This document shows, piece after piece, positions 55,359 to 62,902 of a stretch of DNA of 64,000 nt. Source of the stretch: Maricaulis sp048268525 (GTDB taxonomy: Bacteria > Pseudomonadota > Alphaproteobacteria > Caulobacterales > Maricaulaceae). Location of the stretch: positions 1-64,000 of the forward strand of contig NZ_JBLWVH010000015.1 of assembly GCF_048268525.1 (NCBI RefSeq), written 5' to 3'. A program made the position numbers and the translations under genes. The notes under the pieces were generated by a model. It worked only from the letters and a program-made list of their open reading frames with translations. It was not told the DNA's origin and did no database searches. Every line of letters starts with the position of its first letter. The stretch's first letter is position 1.

Positions 55359-56078
55359 ATGCGTATTCTCCTGATCCTGATTTTCAGCGTCTTGCTGGCC
55401 CCGACGGCCCGGGCGCAACCGGAGAGTCCGGATCCGGCGCCCTATATTGCCGCCTGCGAAGCGGGTGACGGGTTTTCCTGTCTTTATGCCTATGGGGTTC
55501 AGCAACGCGCCGACAGCACGTTCTGGCTGACCGATGAGGGTGTGGCCCTGTTCGTGCGCGGCTGCGAGGTCGGGTCGGACCGGGCCTGCTGGGTATTCGA
55601 GCGCATCAACACGCCCAACCCCTATGGACCGATCCGTTATGACCGTGAGCGCTATCTGCCTATCGCCCTGTCGGGCTGTGAACGCGGCAGTTCGATGGCG
55701 TGCTGGCAGGCGGCGGGCTTTTACGAGGATGGCAGTGTGGCCGATCGCGAGCGCGGCGAGGCGCTGGCCCGCCAGTCCTGCGAGGCGGGTTTTTCCGATG
55801 GCTGTGCGCGCCAGGCCGATCTGCTGGCCTCGCTGGGCCGCAATGCGCTGGAGGCCTCGAGGGCGGCCTGCTACGGCAATCGTGTCGGCCGGATGCGCAA
55901 GCTCGGTGATTGCCAGGCGGTGTGCGCCGAGGGCGACGGCACGGCCTGTTACGAGCTGGCCCTGATGTATCATCGCGGCCGCGACGGCGCCCAGACCATG
56001 CGCCGCAATGCCGTCCGGGCGCGGGAGCTGTTCGCGCAGGCCTGCGGGCTGGGCGAGACGGAAGCGTGCGAGCGTTAG
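55359..56078 (+). CDS. Secreted Sel1-repeat protein
   Basis: A 239-residue protein with a signal peptide (MRILLILIFSVLLAPTARAQ) and cysteine-rich Sel1-like helical repeats, each with a paired-cysteine pattern (ACEAGDGFSCLYAYGV, GCEVGSDRACWVFE, GCERGSSMACWQAAG, SCEAGFSDGCARQAD, VCAEGDGTACYELALMYHRG, ACGLGETEACER). The pattern resembles Helicobacter cysteine-rich (Hcp) proteins. It should be periplasmic with disulfide-linked repeats. Function unknown; related proteins bind other proteins. Confidence 0.85.
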   Translation: MRILLILIFSVLLAPTARAQPESPDPAPYIAACEAGDGFSCLYAYGVQQRADSTFWLTDEGVALFVRGCEVGSDRACWVFERINTPNPYGPIRYDRERYLPIALSGCERGSSMACWQAAGFYEDGSVADRERGEALARQSCEAGFSDGCARQADLLASLGRNALEASRAACYGNRVGRMRKLGDCQAVCAEGDGTACYELALMYHRGRDGAQTMRRNAVRARELFAQACGLGETEACER

Positions 56079-56079
56079 C

Positions 56080-56586
56080 TCAAACCGGAACCGTCAGCCC
56101 CTTCCATGCCACCACAACCAGCCAGTGCATCACCACTGGCGGCCAGACCGAGCCACTTGTCCGGTAGGCCATCGTGCAGGCGAGGCCGAGGGCGGCGGTG
56201 ATGGCGAGGAAGCCGGGCTCCAGAAAGATAGGCTGCGCCATGGGCAGACCGAGCCAGACCTGGACCGGGTGCCAGAGCACGAAGGCGGCGATGGCGAGGG
56301 CGGCGCGAATCCGCCCCTTGCGACCGCCCAGTCCGACCCGGAAAACCATCTTCTCGGCCAGGGCGGGAACGATGATTGCCAGTGCTGCTAGCGCTAACAA
56401 ACCGGCCAGATCGTCGGTCACTGCAAAGTTGAACAAGTATTCAACTTTGTTTGTGGCGAGGGTTGCAGCGACGAATAGGGTAAATATTAGAAGGGATTGC
56501 CCCCAGATCGCCAATCCGGGCCAGGTCCGTACCGCGCGTTTCGCATCTGCGAAATAACTTGACGCTGTGCCGCATAATTCGATCAT
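56080..56586 (-). CDS. CPBP/CAAX-protease-like membrane protein
   Basis: A 168-residue protein with about five membrane helices. It shows a degenerate CPBP pattern: AEKMVFR in place of EExxxR, FVLWH for FxxxH and VMHWLVV for the third motif. The first glutamate pair is thus incomplete, so protease activity is doubtful. The ATG at 56586 is used; the same frame stays open far upstream but only as the complement of the thiolase gene. Convergent with the Sel1 gene. Confidence 0.7.
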   Translation of the reverse strand: MIELCGTASSYFADAKRAVRTWPGLAIWGQSLLIFTLFVAATLATNKVEYLFNFAVTDDLAGLLALAALAIIVPALAEKMVFRVGLGGRKGRIRAALAIAAFVLWHPVQVWLGLPMAQPIFLEPGFLAITAALGLACTMAYRTSGSVWPPVVMHWLVVVAWKGLTVPV

Positions 56587-56628
56587 GCGCGCCAGACTAA
56601 TCAAGAATGATCCCAGAGGAGAGATGAA

Positions 56629-57819
56629 ATGAGTGCTGTGGACGATCCCATCGTCATCGTCGGCATGGCCCGCACCCCGATGGGTGGCCTGCTCGGTGAA
56701 CTCGCACCCCTGTCCGCCAACGAGCTCGGCGCAGTTGCCGTCAAGGCGGCGATGGAAGAGGCCGGCATTGCCGGTGACGACATCGACCAGATCCTGATGG
56801 GCAATGTGCTGATGGCCGGCCAGGGCCAGGCGCCGGGCCGCCAGGCGGCGATCAAGGCCGGCCTGCCCAAGTCTGTCGAAGCCACGACGCTCAACAAGAT
56901 GTGCGGATCGGGCATGCAGGCGGCCATCATGGGCCGCGCCTCGATCACCTCGGGCGATGCCGACATCATCATCGCCGGCGGCATGGAATCCATGACCAAT
57001 GCGCCGCACATGCTGCCGACCCATCGGGGCGGTTTCAAATACGGTCACGACACCATCAAGGACCATATGGCCCAGGATGGCCTCGAGGACGCCTATGAGA
57101 AAAAGCCGATGGGCGTCTATGCCGACATGATCGCGGAGGAGCACCAGTTCACCCGCGAGCAGCAGGACGCCTATGCCCTTGAGACCCTGGCGCGTGCCCA
57201 GCGCGCGACCGAAAAGGGTGACTTCAAGCGCGAGATCACACCGGTCACCATCAAGACCCGCAAGGGCGAGGCGGTCGTCGACACGGACGAACTGCCGCGC
57301 AAGGCGATGCCGGAGAAGATCCCGTCCCTGCGCCCGGCCTTCTCCAAGGACGGCACCGTGACCGCCGCCAACGCCTCGGCCATCTCGGATGGTGCTGCAG
57401 CGCTGATCATGATGCGCCTGTCCGAAGCGGAGCGTCGTGGCCTCAAGCCGATCGCCAAGATCGTTGCCACTGCGGCCCACGCCCATGAGCCGGCCTATTT
57501 CACCACCGCCCCGGTGCCCGCCATGCGCAAGGTTGTCGAGCGCGCCGGCTGGCAGATCGGCGATGTCGATCTGTGGGAAATCAACGAGGCCTTCGCCGTC
57601 GTGCCGATGATCGCGATGAAGGAGCTGGGCATTTCCCACGACATCATCAACGTCAATGGCGGTGCTTGCGCCCTGGGTCACCCGATCGGCGCCTCCGGTG
57701 CCCGCATCATGGTCACCCTGCTCGCCGCGCTGGAAAAGCATGGCAAGACCAAGGGAGTGGCCTCGCTCTGCATCGGCGGCGGTGAAGCCACGGCGGTAGC
57801 TGTGGAGCGCTTCGCCTAG
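56629..57819 (+). CDS. Acetyl-CoA acetyltransferase (thiolase)
   Basis: A 396-residue thiolase with nucleophile Cys92 in NKMCGSGMQAAI, His in CALGHPIGASGARI and the C-terminal Cys in LCIGGGEATAVAVE. It joins or splits acetyl-CoA units; family members serve PHB synthesis or fatty-acid breakdown. Downstream genes do not help to choose. The ATG at 56629 has a GAGGAGAG site. A terminator follows. Confidence 0.93.
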   Translation: MSAVDDPIVIVGMARTPMGGLLGELAPLSANELGAVAVKAAMEEAGIAGDDIDQILMGNVLMAGQGQAPGRQAAIKAGLPKSVEATTLNKMCGSGMQAAIMGRASITSGDADIIIAGGMESMTNAPHMLPTHRGGFKYGHDTIKDHMAQDGLEDAYEKKPMGVYADMIAEEHQFTREQQDAYALETLARAQRATEKGDFKREITPVTIKTRKGEAVVDTDELPRKAMPEKIPSLRPAFSKDGTVTAANASAISDGAAALIMMRLSEAERRGLKPIAKIVATAAHAHEPAYFTTAPVPAMRKVVERAGWQIGDVDLWEINEAFAVVPMIAMKELGISHDIINVNGGACALGHPIGASGARIMVTLLAALEKHGKTKGVASLCIGGGEATAVAVERFA

Positions 57820-57846
57820 GCGAAAGCATCATGCGCTGACATGAAG

Positions 57847-57875
57847 AGGGCGCGGCTGCATGGCTGCGCCCTTTT
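57847..57875 (+). terminator. Intrinsic terminator after the thiolase gene
   Basis: AGGGCGC pairs with GCGCCCT with a 12-base loop, followed by TTTTTC. It lies 27 bases after the stop. Confidence 0.85.
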
Positions 57876-57922
57876 TCGTTCGAGGTCACAGATTGCCAAT
57901 TCGACTTGTTGTGATTAAATTT

Positions 57923-57937
57923 CAATCAGATTGATTG
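57923..57937. promoter_or_regulatory. Candidate operator of the toxin-antitoxin pair
   Basis: CAATCA-GAT-TGATTG is a perfect six-base inverted repeat, 12 bases upstream of the antitoxin start. Ribbon-helix-helix antitoxins usually bind such short palindromes in their own promoter. Confidence 0.55.
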
Positions 57938-57949
57938 GAAGTGAATGTC

Positions 57950-58219
57950 ATGAACGCTGCAACGCGAGTCATCACGGCGCATGTGCCGACCGGTCTGGCC
58001 GAGAAGGTGGATGCCATGGCGGCGCGGCTTGATCGCTCGCGCGGCTGGGTGATGAAACAGGCTTTGGCCGCCTGGGTCGACCAGGAAGAGGAACGTCACC
58101 GGCTGACGCTTGAAGCGCTCTGTGACGTCGATGCTGGCCGTGTGGTTGATCACAGGGCCGTGCTGGCGTGGACTGACAGTCTGGGAACTGACACGCCCCT
58201 GCCGCCACCCGTCGAATAA
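57950..58219 (+). CDS. Ribbon-helix-helix antitoxin, ParD-like
   Basis: An 89-residue protein with an N-terminal ribbon-helix-helix fold (TRVITAHVPTGLAEKVDAMA, RLDRSRGWVMKQALAAWVDQ) and a C-terminal tail that would wrap the toxin (residues 50-89). The ATG at 57950 has a GGAAG site. It is six bases upstream of the ParE-like toxin gene, so the pair is a type II toxin-antitoxin module, with the antitoxin acting as repressor. Confidence 0.88.
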   Translation: MNAATRVITAHVPTGLAEKVDAMAARLDRSRGWVMKQALAAWVDQEEERHRLTLEALCDVDAGRVVDHRAVLAWTDSLGTDTPLPPPVE

Positions 58220-58225
58220 GGTCAC

Positions 58226-58519
58226 ATGAAGATCGAATGGACCGCCAGGGCCAGCGGTGACCTTGCTCGGCTCTACGACTTTCTGGAACCGGTCGCTCCG
58301 GATACGGCGGTCCGGGTGGTCCAGGAAATCGCGCGAGCCCCGAACCGCCTTCTCAATCATCCTCGTATTGGTGAGAAACTGGACGTCTATGAGCCGCGCG
58401 AAGTTCGCCGGATCATCATCGGTCACTACGAGATGCGGTATGAAATTGCCGCCGGCACCATCTTCATTCTGCGTCTCTGGCATAGCCGCGAGGACCGCGA
58501 TTTCGGTCCAGAGGCGTGA
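58226..58519 (+). CDS. ParE/RelE-type toxin
   Basis: A 97-residue RelE/ParE-superfamily protein: MKIEWTARASGDLARLYDFL, NRLLNHPRIGEKLDVYEPRE, VRRIIIGHYEMRYEIAAGTI, and FILRLWHSREDRDF at the end. This form, with the RxxxxxHYEMRYEI and LRLWHSRED motifs, is the ParE branch, which poisons DNA gyrase in the tested members; the target here is not known. It is paired with the ParD-like antitoxin. Confidence 0.88.
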   Translation: MKIEWTARASGDLARLYDFLEPVAPDTAVRVVQEIARAPNRLLNHPRIGEKLDVYEPREVRRIIIGHYEMRYEIAAGTIFILRLWHSREDRDFGPEA

Positions 58520-58565
58520 GCGCAAGCCGAGCGCAGCTCATGGCAGATTGGTGTTGAGGACGATT

Positions 58566-58943
58566 TCACGCGGCCATCAGCCAGGCCTCCCACCCGGTGA
58601 AAGCCGACACCGGCAGGAAGGCCAGCCAGGCTGGATGTTTGGCCCGGCTGAAGATGAGGGCGGCCAGCCCGCTCACAGCAAATACGGCGCTGATGATCCA
58701 CAGCAGCGGGGCATGGTCCGCAAGCGAAGCGCGATGGATGACGACCAGCATGGCCGCAATGCCCAGCCAGACCAGCGTGGTGATGTGCCAGGCGGTGCGG
58801 ATCAGGGCGCGCACATACCACGGCCCGTGACCCAGGCTCGGCAGGTCGGGTCGGGCCAGCAGCGGGCGGACCAGGCGGATCTCGCCGGCGATGGAGTGGA
58901 AAAGTCCGACCAGGACGGTCAGCGCGGCGGCGATAATCAACAT
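58566..58943 (-). CDS. Four-helix membrane protein, paralog of the next gene
   Basis: A 125-residue protein with four hydrophobic segments. Conserved with the neighbour at 58957-59337 are a small-residue first helix ending LFHSIAGEIRLVRPLLARPD and a second-helix motif WHITTLVWLGIAAM. The start at 58943 is an ATG with a GAGCGG stretch upstream. The two genes are separated by 13 bases, so they form an operon from the TetR-divergent promoter. Function unknown. Confidence 0.75.
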   Translation of the reverse strand: MLIIAAALTVLVGLFHSIAGEIRLVRPLLARPDLPSLGHGPWYVRALIRTAWHITTLVWLGIAAMLVVIHRASLADHAPLLWIISAVFAVSGLAALIFSRAKHPAWLAFLPVSAFTGWEAWLMAA

Positions 58944-58956
58944 GGCACCGCTCCGC

Positions 58957-59337
58957 TCAGACAGGGTAGGCAAGCGCCGCCGCGATGCCCAGCACGCCGG
59001 TCAGGGCAAACAGGCTGGTCGAGGGCAGGCGCAGCGGCGGCATCCCGCCCTTGATGGCGATGGCGGCGCTCAGTCCTGACAGGCACAGGGCCAGAGGTCC
59101 CAGCAGATAGGGAAAGGCGGCGAAGCGTGGGTCGAGGGCCGTTGCCGCGAAGGCCAGGGCCATGGCGGCCAGCAGGACGGTGGTGATGTGCCAGCAATAA
59201 TAGTTCAGCCATTTGCTGGCCGGTGGCAGATGGGTGTCTGCCAGCAGCGGCCGGGCAACGACCGGGCCGCCGGCAAAAGTGTGGATGAGGAAGGTCGCAA
59301 GGGCGCTCAGGCTTGCCAAGGCGGCGAGGATGTTCAT
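58957..59337 (-). CDS. Four-helix membrane protein, paralog of the previous gene
   Basis: A 126-residue protein with four hydrophobic helices. It shares with the gene at 58566-58943 the segments FLIHTFAGGPVVARPLLAD and YCWHITTVLLAAMALAF, so the two arose by tandem duplication. It is divergent from a TetR-type regulator that starts 46 bases away, so that regulator probably controls it. Function unknown. Confidence 0.78.
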   Translation of the reverse strand: MNILAALASLSALATFLIHTFAGGPVVARPLLADTHLPPASKWLNYYCWHITTVLLAAMALAFAATALDPRFAAFPYLLGPLALCLSGLSAAIAIKGGMPPLRLPSTSLFALTGVLGIAAALAYPV

Positions 59338-59364
59338 GATCGATCCGTACTGAAATTTATGTTC

Positions 59365-59380
59365 TAGAAAAAATCTTCTA
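59365..59380. promoter_or_regulatory. Candidate TetR operator
   Basis: TAGAA-N6-TTCTA is an inverted repeat in the 45-base gap between the divergent membrane-protein and TetR genes. It overlaps the palindrome TTCTAGAA. It ends two bases before the tetR-type ATG. Confidence 0.55.
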
Positions 59381-59382
59381 AA

Positions 59383-59946
59383 ATGGGCCGACCGTCAAGC
59401 TTTCTCGATGAAACTGTTTTCGCCGCGGTGGCCAATTGCCTGGTCGAGCAGGGCGAGGTGCGCCTGCAGGCCGTCACTGCGACCGCCGGTGTGTCGACCG
59501 GATCGATCTATCACCGCTTCGGCTCACGCGAGGGGCTGATGGCCGCCGCCTGGCTGGATGCGGTCGAGGCGTTTCAGGAACAATTTCTTGTCGCGCTGGC
59601 GGCCGGGTCAAGTGAGGCAGGCTTGGCGGCGGCACTGGCCACGCCCGCCTTCTGTCGCGAAGAGGTGGCCAGGGCGCTGATCCTGACGACCGGGCGTCGC
59701 GCGGAAATGATGTCCGACAAGGCGCCGCCGCAGATGCAGGCCCGGCTCGATCAGCTCAACGCAAGGAGCAAGGCTGGACTGGAAGCCTTCGCGCGTGAGC
59801 AAGGTCTGCCGCTGGAGCGCGTCCGCCTGGCCCTGATCGGCGTCCCGCTGGGCGCCGTCCGGCTCTATTTGCCTGACAAGGCTGTGCCGGAGAGCGTCGA
59901 TGCTGACATCAGAACGGCCGTTACGCCCTTGCTGGCGGCGCGTTGA
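59383..59946 (+). CDS. TetR family transcription regulator
   Basis: A 187-residue protein with the TetR helix-turn-helix at residues 20-50 (RLQAVTATAGVSTGSIYHRF, GSREGLM) and a ligand-binding C-terminal domain. No Shine-Dalgarno sequence precedes the ATG, and the next Met is too far in to be the start, so this may be a leaderless transcript. It is divergent from the tandem membrane pair and is the likely repressor of that operon. Confidence 0.88.
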   Translation: MGRPSSFLDETVFAAVANCLVEQGEVRLQAVTATAGVSTGSIYHRFGSREGLMAAAWLDAVEAFQEQFLVALAAGSSEAGLAAALATPAFCREEVARALILTTGRRAEMMSDKAPPQMQARLDQLNARSKAGLEAFAREQGLPLERVRLALIGVPLGAVRLYLPDKAVPESVDADIRTAVTPLLAAR

Positions 59947-59988
59947 CGCGGCCACCCATGCTGCACTGGCGAAACTATTGGCTGTCCA

Positions 59989-60468
59989 TCAGCCGTCGAT
60001 ATGGCCGAGAGGCAGGCCACGGCCTTCCTTGACGTTGCGGATCTGGACCGAGGTGCGGAAGTCGCCGACCACGTCCAGCGGGATCATTTTTTCCTGCATG
60101 AACTCGTTATAGGCGTCGATGTCCGGAGTGACGATCTTGAGGAGGTAGTCATAGGGGCCGGTCATGGTGCAGGCCTCGGTGATTTCCTGGAAGGTCTGGA
60201 TGGCCTTCTCGAACTTCTCGTAATTGGCCTTGCGCGCCGGCTGGATCTTGATCTCCAGATAGGCGGTGAACATCAGGCCGATCATGCGCCGGTCGAGCTG
60301 GATCGAGCGACGTTTGATGATGCCCTCGGTCTCGAGGCGACGGATGCGGCGCCAGCAGGGCGAAGGTGTCAGCCCGACGATTTCGGCGATATCGGCGACG
60401 GAACGGCCCGCATCGGCTTGCAGGGCTTCAAGAATGCGTACATCAATCGTGTCCAGGGTGACGGTCAT
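59989..60468 (-). CDS. Lrp/AsnC family regulator (BkdR-like)
   Basis: A 159-residue Lrp-family regulator with an N-terminal helix-turn-helix (GRSVADIAEIVGLTPSPCWR, RIRRLETEGIIKRR) and a C-terminal RAM ligand-binding domain (FTAYLEIKI, EITEACTMTGPYDYLLKIV). It lies divergently from the branched-chain dehydrogenase genes, as bkdR does in Pseudomonas, so it probably activates them in response to branched-chain amino acids. An imperfect palindrome lies at its start. Confidence 0.88.
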   Translation of the reverse strand: MTVTLDTIDVRILEALQADAGRSVADIAEIVGLTPSPCWRRIRRLETEGIIKRRSIQLDRRMIGLMFTAYLEIKIQPARKANYEKFEKAIQTFQEITEACTMTGPYDYLLKIVTPDIDAYNEFMQEKMIPLDVVGDFRTSVQIRNVKEGRGLPLGHIDG

Positions 60469-60503
60469 TATTTCCTCAAATCATCATTTGGAGGGAAAAT
60501 AAT
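60467..60503. promoter_or_regulatory. Imperfect palindrome at the lrp-bkd promoter
   Basis: ATTATTTCCTCAAAT pairs with ATTTGGAGGGAAAATAAT, with gaps, around CATC. It overlaps the Lrp-type start codon and ribosome binding site and may be the Lrp autoregulatory site. Confidence 0.5.
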
Positions 60504-60652
60504 TCAAGTTTCCGCACTTGCGAACCCCGAAATGGCACCGCATTGCTATGCTGGACAAGACCCGCTCTTGCGCGCTAGACGCCTGTCGCGGATCCGCATC
60601 ACGCGGAGACGCCCGTTTAGGCACGTATTGCCGATGTTTTCAGCGAGAGCCC

Positions 60653-61882
60653 ATGGCACACACTGAACCCCGCTTCCACGTTCCCGCGCCGCATGTCCGG
60701 CCCGGTGACACGCCTGACTTTTCCCATATCGAGATCCCGCCGGCCGGTGAGGCCAAACGGCCCGACACCTCGGTTGAGGGGATGGAGACCCGGGACCTGG
60801 CCCTCGGCCTGGTCCGTGTCCTCGACCACAACCACCAGGCGGTCGGCGAGTGGGATCCCAAGCTGGATGCCGGCGTTCTGCGCGAAGGCCTGCGCCACAT
60901 GGTGCTGACCCGTGCTTATGACGACCGCATGCTGAAGCTGCAGCGTCAGGGCAAGATGAGCTTCTACATGAAGTCGACCGGCGAAGAGGCCGTCGCCGTC
61001 GCCGGCGCGATGGCGATGAGCAAGGACGACATGGTCTTCCCGTCCTACCGCCAGCAGGGCATCCTGTTTGCCCGTGGCCGCGACATTGTCGACATGATGT
61101 GCCACTGCATTTCCAACAGTCGCGACAATCTCAAGGGCCGCCAGCTGCCAGTCCACTACACCTGGGCCGAGGGCAAGTTTTTCTCGATCTCCGGCAATCT
61201 GGCGACCCAGCTGCCGCAGGCTGTCGGCTATGCCATGGCCTGCGAATATCGCGGTGATGGCGAGATTGCCGCGACCTGGATCGGTGACGGCTCGACCGCC
61301 GAGGGCGACTTCCATGGCGCTCTGGTGCTGGCCTCGACCTATCGGGCGCCGGTGATCGTCAATGTGGTCAATAACCAGTGGGCGATCTCGACCTTCCAGG
61401 GTATCGCCGCCGGTGAGGCGCCGACTTTTGCCTTCAAGGGCATGGGATATGGCCTGGCCTCCCTGCGCATTGACGGCAACGACTTCCTGGCCGTCTACGC
61501 CGCCACCCAGTGGGCCGCCAAGCGGGCCCGTGACGGCCATGGAGCCACGGTGATCGAGCACTTCACCTATCGCGCCGATGCCCATTCCACATCGGACGAC
61601 CCGTCCGGCTATCGTCCCAAGGGCGAGAATGCGATCTGGCCGCTGGGCGATCCGATCGAGCGCCTGAAGCAACACCTGATCGGTCTGGGCGAGTGGGACG
61701 AGGAGCGCCATGTGGCGCTCGAAAAGGAACTCAACGAGCTGGTCATCGCCTCCTACAAGGAAGCGGAAAGCCACGGCACGCTGCATGACGGTCCGCTGTC
61801 GCCGGTCGAGTCGATCTTCGAGGATGTCTATGCCGAACCGGACTGGCGCCTGCGTCGCCAGCGCCAGGATCTGGGAGTTTAG
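60653..61882 (+). CDS. bkdA1: Branched-chain 2-oxoacid dehydrogenase E1 alpha
   Basis: A 409-residue thiamine-diphosphate enzyme: GKMSFYMKSTGEEAVAVAGA, FPSYRQQGILFARG, the TPP motif GDGSTAEGDFHGAL and NNQWAIS. It decarboxylates branched-chain 2-oxoacids with E1 beta and passes the acyl group to the E2 lipoyl domain. The ATG at 60653 follows GAGAG and begins MAHTEPRFHVPAPHVRPGDT; an upstream in-frame start is not needed. It is the first gene of bkdA1-bkdA2-bkdB. Confidence 0.95.
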   Translation: MAHTEPRFHVPAPHVRPGDTPDFSHIEIPPAGEAKRPDTSVEGMETRDLALGLVRVLDHNHQAVGEWDPKLDAGVLREGLRHMVLTRAYDDRMLKLQRQGKMSFYMKSTGEEAVAVAGAMAMSKDDMVFPSYRQQGILFARGRDIVDMMCHCISNSRDNLKGRQLPVHYTWAEGKFFSISGNLATQLPQAVGYAMACEYRGDGEIAATWIGDGSTAEGDFHGALVLASTYRAPVIVNVVNNQWAISTFQGIAAGEAPTFAFKGMGYGLASLRIDGNDFLAVYAATQWAAKRARDGHGATVIEHFTYRADAHSTSDDPSGYRPKGENAIWPLGDPIERLKQHLIGLGEWDEERHVALEKELNELVIASYKEAESHGTLHDGPLSPVESIFEDVYAEPDWRLRRQRQDLGV

Positions 61883-61885
61883 ATC

Positions 61886-62899
61886 ATGGCCAAGATGAAC
61901 ATGATCCAGGCCCTCAACTCGGCCCTGGACAACATGATGGAACGCGATCCCGACGTGATCAGCTTTGGCGAGGATGCCGGCTATTTCGGCGGCGTCTTCC
62001 GGGTCACCGCGAACCTGCAGACCAAATACGGTCTCGACCGCTCCTTCGACGCGCCGATCAATGAGGCGGCGATCATGGGCATGGCGATCGGCATGGCGGC
62101 GAAGGGCTTGAAGCCGGTCGCCGAGATCCAGTTCTCGGACTATATCTTCCCCGGTCTCGACCAGATCGTCTCGGAAATGTCGCGCATCCGCTATCGCACC
62201 GCCGGTGCCTTCACCACGCCGGTCGTGGTGCGCACGCCGTGTGGCGGCGGTATCCGCGGCGGCCAGACCCACTCGATGAGCCCGGAAGCCTTCTTCACCC
62301 AGGTGCCGGGTGTGCAGGTGGTGATGCCGTCCAATCCGTACGACGCCAAGGGCTTGCTGATCGCTGCAATCGAGAGCCCGGACCCGGTCATCTTCTTCGA
62401 ACCGAAACGCCTCTATAATGGTCCCTTCGACGGTCATTCCGGTGGCGCCCTGTCGAGCTGGGCCAATCATCCCAAGGGCGAAGTGCCCGAGGATCACTAC
62501 AGCCTGCCGATCGGCAAGGCCGAGGTGGTGCGTGAAGGCTCGGCTGTCACGATTGTCGCCTATGGCACGCTGGTCCTGGTCGCCCAGGCGGCGGCCGAGA
62601 AGGCCGGCGTCGACGCTGAGATCATCGACCTCAAGACGCTGGTCCCCTATGATATCGAGACGATTGCCCGTTCGGTGAACAAGACCGGTCGCTGCATCGT
62701 CGCCCAGGAAGCGCCGCGCACATCCGGCTTTGCGGCCGAGCTGGCGGCACAGATCCAGGAAGAGTGCTTTTTCGCGCTCGAGGCGCCGATCCAGCGCGTC
62801 ACCGGCTGGGACACGCCTTATCCGCACGCCCATGAATGGTCCTACTTCCCGGGGCCGGACCGTTTCATCAATGCCATGAACACCGTTCTGGAGGCCTGA
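61886..62899 (+). CDS. bkdA2: Branched-chain 2-oxoacid dehydrogenase E1 beta
   Basis: A 337-residue E1 beta subunit: FGEDAGYFGGVFRVTANLQ, AAIMGMAIGMAAKGLKPVAE, FSDYIFPGLDQIVSE, and the C-terminal domain with VTGWDTPYPHAHEW. It begins three bases after the bkdA1 stop, so the two are tightly coupled. It forms the heterotetramer with E1 alpha. Confidence 0.95.
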   Translation: MAKMNMIQALNSALDNMMERDPDVISFGEDAGYFGGVFRVTANLQTKYGLDRSFDAPINEAAIMGMAIGMAAKGLKPVAEIQFSDYIFPGLDQIVSEMSRIRYRTAGAFTTPVVVRTPCGGGIRGGQTHSMSPEAFFTQVPGVQVVMPSNPYDAKGLLIAAIESPDPVIFFEPKRLYNGPFDGHSGGALSSWANHPKGEVPEDHYSLPIGKAEVVREGSAVTIVAYGTLVLVAQAAAEKAGVDAEIIDLKTLVPYDIETIARSVNKTGRCIVAQEAPRTSGFAAELAAQIQEECFFALEAPIQRVTGWDTPYPHAHEWSYFPGPDRFINAMNTVLEA

Positions 62900-62902
62900 T
62901 CG

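Noticed and set aside
55034..55468. 144-residue frame upstream of the Sel1-repeat gene
   Set aside because: No ribosome binding site or protein-like pattern, and it overlaps the signal peptide of the real gene.
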